Shown here: one piece after another, positions 58,353 to 64,000 of the stretch | Layout: the number at the start of each line of letters is the position of its first letter | Position numbering within the stretch: position 1 is the first letter of the stretch | Source: Sorghum bicolor | Lineage: Eukaryota > Streptophyta > Magnoliopsida > Poales > Poaceae | Assembly: GCF_000003195.3 (NCBI RefSeq) | Contig: NC_012877.2 | Location: forward strand, 24,075,838-24,139,837 | Direction of reading: 5' to 3' | Length of the DNA stretch: 64,000 bases | Translations under genes and position numbers: made by a program | Notes under the pieces: generated by a model | What the model was told of the DNA's origin: nothing | The model's database searches: none | What the model saw: the letters and a program-made list of their open reading frames with translations, nothing else

Positions 58353-58810
58353 TTAGAGCAACTCCAGGCCCGTACTCAAGCCCCAATAGCAAGGATAAAA
58401 ACATTACTCCAGCAGGACCTCTACTCCGGACCCCATATTTAGCTGGGCACCCATATTTCTCCTCCAGACCCCATTCTTATTTTCCCAACAGGACAGCTCC
58501 CATCCTCCATCGTGTGTCCTAGCCCAAGCGCATGCTCCCTCTCTCTATTCTCTTACATGTGCATAACACCCTACGTTAACCGGCTTGATGTTCTAATTGT
58601 GTCCATGTCCAAAGGAAGAAGAAAGAGGAAGAAGAAAAAGACAATGACGAGTGGGTCCCTTCTGTCATTCTCTCTGGAATAGGTTTGGGGGCTCCAATTT
58701 AGGTGCTACTGTTGGAGTTGAAGCAAAAATGTTAAACCCCAAGAAGTAGGGGAGCACCCAAATTAAAAGTAGGGGCCTAGTTTTTTGGGCTACTGCTGGA
58801 GTTGCTCTAA
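58353..58810. mobile_element. MITE-like inverted-repeat element upstream of nucleoporin
   Basis: The ends TTAGAGCAACTCCAG and CTGGAGTTGCTCTAA are perfect inverted repeats. Subterminal parts are similar too (GGGGCT-rich, with ACCCC blocks). The length is 458 bp. No coding sequence was found. Superfamily is uncertain, because TTA/TAA could be part of the ends or a target duplication. Confidence 0.7.
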
Positions 58811-58990
58811 GGGCTTCCAAAGGGCGACGCTGGCGGATGATATGACTGGTTGGAAGGCGCCCCGAAATAAAAAAAATAAGATTCCTTATCGCTTCAAATT
58901 TTTTAGCATATGTATATAGCATCAAATATAGATAAAAAAACTAATCACACAATTTATATATAATTTACGAGATAAATTTTTTAAGCCTAG

Positions 58991-59463
58991 TTAGAGCATC
59001 TCTAAGTGATTTTTATATTTTATTCCCAAAATATGGTGTTTGTCAACTCTTAAATATGAGGAGGAAAAAAATTATCAATGAGGAGGAAAAAAATTATCTC
59101 CAAGAGTTTCTTATATTTCTATCCTATTTTTTTTCTCAGCACTTTTTCTTACAACCCGGTCTTATATTTATTTTGTAATAAGAACATTGAATTTGTTTTT
59201 ATACGAGTTTAAGCCCTTCTACCATATCTCTCTCATATGTCTTTTTTACCTAGAACCCTGTCTTTCTTCCTACTTACTAGACAAGGCCGAAAACTCCAGA
59301 TGTGCACTCCTAGGCCACGTGCATATATGCGCGCTTGGGATAAATTTTTACGAGGTTGGGAAAGATGAGGAAGGGAGATGTCAAACTATTGGAAAGAATT
59401 TTTTTATTTTGCTAAAACATTAAGAATGGAAAAACTCAATGATAAACTATTAAAGATGTTCTT
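58991..59463. mobile_element. Degenerate MITE-like element
   Basis: The left end TTAGAGCATCTCTAAGTGA and the reverse of the right end CTAAGAACATCTTTAATAG are imperfect inverted repeats with the same start as the element at 58353. A 23-bp tandem duplication (ATGAGGAGG followed by an A run) lies near 59075. It is AT-rich with no gene. Confidence 0.5.
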
Positions 59464-59589
59464 AGTTTATGATTAAACAATAATTGTCAAATACAAGACC
59501 TAAGAGCAAATCTTTCACCAAGAGAATTAAACAAGGCCTTAGGGCAAACCAATTTCCTTCACATTTTTTATGAGGGTCAGGTGTGTTTT

Positions 59590-60233
59590 GCTCCCGCCTC
59601 AAGGAGTGGATCCGTTCCCCCACCGCTCGCTTCGGCGCCAGCTCGAGATTCGCCAGGTGGATGAGGGATCTGATACGGAATCTCACGCTACTTCTCAACA
59701 TCGTCGACACGGAGGCCTCTTCTCTGGGTGCCGGACATCGCCGTCGGCCTCAACGCTAGGATCGTACCAGCCCTCCCCCAGCTCGAGTTCGCAGCGGCTC
59801 TCCTAGGAGGATGGCTCTAGATTGTCAACCAGGTGCAGATCGGCGAGTCCTCCCTCCTAACTCGCCGGATCTGTACTGCTATTCCGACAACGATATGTGG
59901 GGCAGCTCTGTGGCACCGCCTCTGCGCACCACTATGGCGCCGACTTCGGGACTTCCTCACCAGCAGCCTGCTCCGCAACTCGATCAACAGTCGCCCGCCA
60001 CCAGCATGGGTCAGAGTCACCTCTATGGCCCTCATCACCTTCCTATCAGGGGGATGGGTGTACTCCCTGATCTTCAGCGTGGTCTTCGGGAGAACGTGGC
60101 CCTCCATCCAGTTCAAGGCCACCCTGATGGTGATAATTCAGGGATCTTGGGCGTTGCTCCTAATGCTGCTCGACTACATGCTTCCTCTCCTCAGGCTAGG
60201 GCGCCAGCCTCAAGGGCGTCGGGTGAACCATGA
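59590..60233 (+). pseudogene. LINE-1-type element: ORF1 3' part
   Basis: A Pro/Gln/Ser-rich frame from 59811 to TGA at 60231-60233 lies directly upstream of ORF2. Its stop overlaps the ORF2 start as ATGA. No zinc knuckle is seen in the part present, so the element may be 5'-truncated; the left boundary is uncertain. ORF1 products bind RNA. Confidence 0.5.
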
Positions 60234-63072
60234 ATCTACTCGCTTGGAACTGTCAGGATCAGGAGGGTCTCTGCATAGTTCTAAAATGCAACACCTCCAA
60301 CGACTAATCCGTTCCACCAAAGCTGAGGTATGCTTCATATCCGAAACTCACAATATGTCAATTAATCGTACAACTATTATCAATCGTTTTAATGTTAAAG
60401 ATGCTTTTGTAGTTCACTCGCAGGGCCAGTCTGAGGGACTTTGGTTGATTTGGACCCATGCAGTTGACATCGCTATAGTAGAGCACAATCCCCACTATAT
60501 ATTAGTTGTTTGTAATAATACTTCTACTTCTGATCAGTTTGGCTTAGTCTATATCTATGGTGATCCACATCACCGTACAACCTCTACTATTTGGGCTAGA
60601 GTGCTACATTTTGTTGTTAATCATAGCACTCTCCCCATTTTAGCTATGGGAGACATGAATGAACTTATGCATCCTAATGAAAAGGCTGGATCAGGTAGGC
60701 CTAATATATCTCATATTAATATGTTATGTGACTATGTGAAGCAGTGTGGCTTACTTGACTTGGGGTACAATGGCCCGGCGTACACTTGGACCAACAAGCG
60801 CTTCAACTCCTCCCCCAATTTCCAGCGTCTTGATCGTTCTTTGATGAATATTGCATGGTGTACTAAGTATCCCCAAACGGCGGTCTATCATTTGCCTATG
60901 GTTCAGGGAGATCACGCCCCTATTCTTACTATGATGCATTCCACGCGCCCTAAAACTAACCCTCTCTTTCGCTTTGAGAACTGGTGGCTTCTGGAACAGG
61001 ACTTTAATGAAGTGGCAAAGCAAAGTTGGGAAAAATCCTCTCGGCGTCCATTCCACCTCAAAACCAAATACCTTGCCTACGACCTCAAGAAGTGGAGGAA
61101 AGCCAAGCCTAACATCTCCACTCAGCTCGGCACTATTGAGGATCTTCTTCTCCAGCAACAGTCTAAACCTCCTCACCTCCAAGATTTCTCTACTCAAAAG
61201 CACCTCATCAGCCAACATGAAGATATCCTCAGGAAGTTGGAGGAGTTCCATATCCAGAGAGCTAAGAAGCAATGGGCCAAGCTAGGAGATAGAAATACTG
61301 CTTACTTTCATCAAGCAATCACCAAAAGAAGCAGGAAAAATACCATTGCTTATCTCTATAATACTGATGGCACTGAAGCTACTTCCCCTAACCATCTAGC
61401 TGATACTTTGCTGAACTACTTTCATGACATTTATGGAATTACTTCTCCTTCTAATAGTTCAAATTTGCAGAACCCCCCAGACTCTCCAACAGCATCTCCC
61501 CTCCATCAATCGCAGGCTAATATGAACCATATCAACAATTTTCAGCAGACTCATAATTTGCAGATGCAGCAACCTCACAATATACAGATAGACCCCTCTA
61601 GCTCCTCTCCTCAGGATCATATGTTTCAGCACTCTCAGCACCTGTATGTCACCTCTACCCCAACGGTACAAGAACTCCATGCCATCATCAAGAAGATGCG
61701 CAGTAATGCCTCCCCAGGTCCGGATGGGCTAAACGCTGGATTCTACAAGGCTGTCTGGGAATGGATATCTACTGATATTCACAAACTAGTAAGTGATTTC
61801 TACAGTACAGCCTTTCTCAATCAGGACATCACTCAAACTTATATTACTTTAATTCCAAAAAAGATGCAGCCCACTGTTCCTCAGGATTTTAGGCCTATTA
61901 GCCTCTGCAACGTCATTTATCGTCTCATTGCTAAATCTCTAGCTGATAGGCTTAAAATTTATCTTCCAAATTATATTCATAATGCCCAGTATGCTTTCAT
62001 TCAAAACAGACATATCTCTTCAAATATTATAATTACCTAGGAAATTATCCACTCTTTTGGTCTCAAAAACTGGACTGGTAAAGCTTTTATGCTCAAACTA
62101 GACTTGACTAAAGCTTTTGATCGTCTGAATTGGAATTTCCTTACTCAGGCTCTACATAGGCTTCATTTACCTAACCATTTCATTCAGCTCCTTAAATGTT
62201 GCTATAACTCTGCATCAATGGCAGTTCTGGTTAATGGCCGACCAACTGAGTTCTTCACTCCAAATTGTGGCATCAGATAGGGATGCCCTCTCTCTCTCTC
62301 CATTCTTGTTTGCAATAGCTATTAATGAACTTTCTATTACTCTCAATCAGGCTCTGCAAGATGCTAACCTTCAAGGGGTTTCTCTTGGTCACAATTGTCC
62401 TCCGATTCACTCCCTCCTCTTTGCAGACGATCTAATCTTATGTGGAGCTGCCAATATGCAGGAAGCAATAGTTCTAAAAAATATCCTTGATGACTTCTGC
62501 GCTCAATTAGGTCAGATCCCTAATTTCAACAAATCTGCTATTCTTTTTAGTAGAAATGTGGATGATGCTACCAGAACAAATATCAAGAATGTCTTCCCTG
62601 TTCCTGACCTTCTTCCCAACACCATCCACTTAGGCCATCCACTTATATTTACTCACAGGGACAAAAATCGTGCTTACAGTTTTATTTATAACAAATTTTT
62701 ACCAAAACTCACTACTGTAAAAGCCAATAAAATCAACCATCCAGGTCGTCTTGCTTATATTCAAACTGTCCTTTCTTCTATACCCATTTACTATATGTCT
62801 ACTATTATTTTCTCAAAAACCTTTATTGACAAGATCATTACAGTTATGAGAAGATTCTGGTGGGGTGGTGTTCTACAGGATGACCCTTCTAACCCCATTG
62901 CTTACAGATCCTGGGAGGATATATGCCAGTCTAAAGAAAATGGAGGCCTTGGTATTAGAGATCTACATCTTGTAAACAAGAGTCTTGTTATTCACACGGC
63001 TTATAATATTGCAAATTCAAAGGATCCCTTCCTTTCAGCAGTCTTAAAATCCAAATATTATCCTCATAACTC
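60230..63072 (+). pseudogene. LINE ORF2: endonuclease and reverse transcriptase, broken
   Basis: The ATG at 60230 begins MNLLAWNCQ, the usual start of plant LINE ORF2. A frameshift within about 40 nt leads to the main frame. Endonuclease motifs are ISETHN (60350), MGDMNE (60645), YTWTNKR, QRLDRS (60825) and GDHAPIL (60910). RT motifs are SPGPDGLNAGFYKAVW (61710), FRPISLCNVIYRLIAKSLAD (61890), LKLDLTKAFDRLNW (62090) and FADDLILCG (62420). TAG at 62038-62040 and 62278-62280, and a frame change in a CT run near 62290, break it. After YRSWEDICQSKENGGLGIRD it is cut by the second LINE at about 63072. Confidence 0.85.
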
Positions 63073-64000
63073 TTTTTTTCTCGAACAGCGCAGGAGAACT
63101 GCGCGTCATCTCATTAAGGAAGAAAAAAGGTACAAAGGTCATAGAGACCCAAACAAAGGTCACAGAGACCCAAACGACACACTCATACCCCACAACTCAC
63201 ACACCCCCACACAAAGTACAACTGAAAACAGAATCGCCACTCAGAGGCCAAAACACGACCATAACCTCTAGACCCTATGCCTCAGAAGGCAACCTAAGGA
63301 CCAGCTCCTGGAGTTTGGATGCCCCCGCTGAGCACCAAATCCCTCCCTCCGAGCTAATGGCCCTAAGGACTTCCTGAACATTTGGCCTCATGTTGTCGAA
63401 GACACAAGTATTACGGTGCTTCCAGATCTCCCAGGCGACCAAAATAATCAAGGAATTGAGGCCTTTACGTGCTTCCTTGGGGACATCAGAAGTTGTTTTC
63501 TTCCACCACCCAGAGAAACGAGTCACCGTAGGTTGTGGAACCAACTGCAGGAGCCCCAAGTGTTGGAAAACCAGAAACCAGACTTGTCGAGCAAAAACGC
63601 AGCCCACTAACAAATGATTTATTGTTTCTTTTTCTTGATCACAAAATGGACAAGCCTCAGGATGGGGAAGGTTCCTCTTTGCTAAACGATCAGCTGTCCA
63701 AACCCGGTTGTGGAACACCAACTAGATGAAAAACCTGCAGCGGGGAGGAGCCCAGGTTTTCCAGATCCTTCTCCAAGAACCAAACTTGATGGATCCAACA
63801 AAAAAGGCAGCATAGGCCGATTTGCTGCTATATGAGCCATCATGCGATAATTTCCATCTGAACTTGTCTGGGGTGTCTGGATGCAGAACGAAACCCTCCA
63901 CGAAATCCCAAATCTGGAAGTACTCAAGCATGACTTCTACTGTACGGGCTCCTTTAATATCCTGCACCCAACATCTATTATGCAGGGCTTGAGCCACAGT
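63073..64000 (-). mobile_element. Second LINE, 3' part, inserted in the first
   Basis: On the minus strand the element ends with a short A run (63079-63073), preceded by a CG-rich hairpin-like stretch (CGCAGTTCTCCTGCG). In the 3' UTR a 21-bp unit (CAAAGGTCAYAGAGACCCAAA on plus) is repeated near 63135-63175. Coding sequence begins beyond the window edge. Confidence 0.8.
63275..64000 (-). pseudogene. LINE ORF2 C-terminus with zf-RVT domain
   Basis: A minus frame from the window edge runs to the stop at 63277-63275 and is broken once by TAG at 63724-63722, where Trp is usual. It carries FRWKLSHDGSYSSKSAYAAF, WKTWAPPRCRFFI, and the zinc-binding part CPFCDQEKETINHLLVGC, typical of the reverse-transcriptase zinc-binding region (zf-RVT) after LINE RT. 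The element's RT and endonuclease lie right of the window. Confidence 0.85.

Noticed and set aside
62234..63271. 345-codon open frame taken as one LINE protein
   Set aside because: Its last part is antisense to the 3' UTR of the second LINE, so it is a chance fusion across an insertion junction.
1..64000. tRNA or rRNA genes
   Set aside because: No cloverleaf or rRNA core motif was seen; tRNA-like matches are retroelement primer binding sites only.

Overview
The window is plant nuclear DNA, most likely from a grass and perhaps a panicoid. The evidence is one intron-containing plant nucleoporin gene with a GC-rich first exon, set in a very dense stack of grass-type LTR retrotransposons, LINEs and small DNA transposons. 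There is no sign of bacterial, organellar or viral replicon sequence. The only gene that looks intact is a minus-strand FG nucleoporin of the NUP1/NUP136 type (58306 down to 45650). I can join it as eight exons in one open frame of about 1047 codons.

Positions 1-30332 are a nest read from the inside out. A Ty1/copia element (only its RNase H end and 3' LTR, 29290-30332, are visible) was entered by a minus-strand Ty3/gypsy element G2 (28306-29289 visible). G2 was entered by a plus-strand Tat-lineage gypsy element T1 (11437-28305 visible). T1 was entered by another minus-strand gypsy element G1 (8037-11436 plus 1-136), and G1 by the gag-only element A (137-8036). T1 also took three insertions in its antisense gene: element B (15418-23471), a solo LTR (24394-25640) and a 732-bp MULE-like element (26156-26887). 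A, B, the solo LTR and the MULE each have target-site duplications that I can read.

The most interesting object is in T1. On the strand opposite to pol it carries a spliced gene with its own TATA box. The gene encodes a plant-mobile-domain protein with a proline-rich linker and a coiled-coil tail. Sense pol and this gene converge on two hairpin repeats.

Positions 31449-45096 are a decayed chromodomain gypsy element (C) with TSD CCTGC. It is split by a minus-strand copia element (D, 35563-43514, TSD GACCC). Positions 30333-31443 remain unassigned.

Positions 45097-58306 hold a LINE-like 3' tail, the nucleoporin 3' flank and the gene itself. Its introns carry an hAT-type MITE (48248-48915) and a copia element (E, 51113-56375) that ends in a 24-C tract. 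One nucleoporin intron appears to use a GC donor. A MITE sits 46 bp upstream of the start codon. From about 59590 to the end there are two LINEs in opposite orientation, the second (minus) inserted into ORF2 of the first (plus).

Across these elements most premature stops are explained by C-to-T or G-to-A transitions, many of them CAG to TAG, which fits methylcytosine decay. All boundaries, counts and identities here were read by eye, without alignment software or database search.
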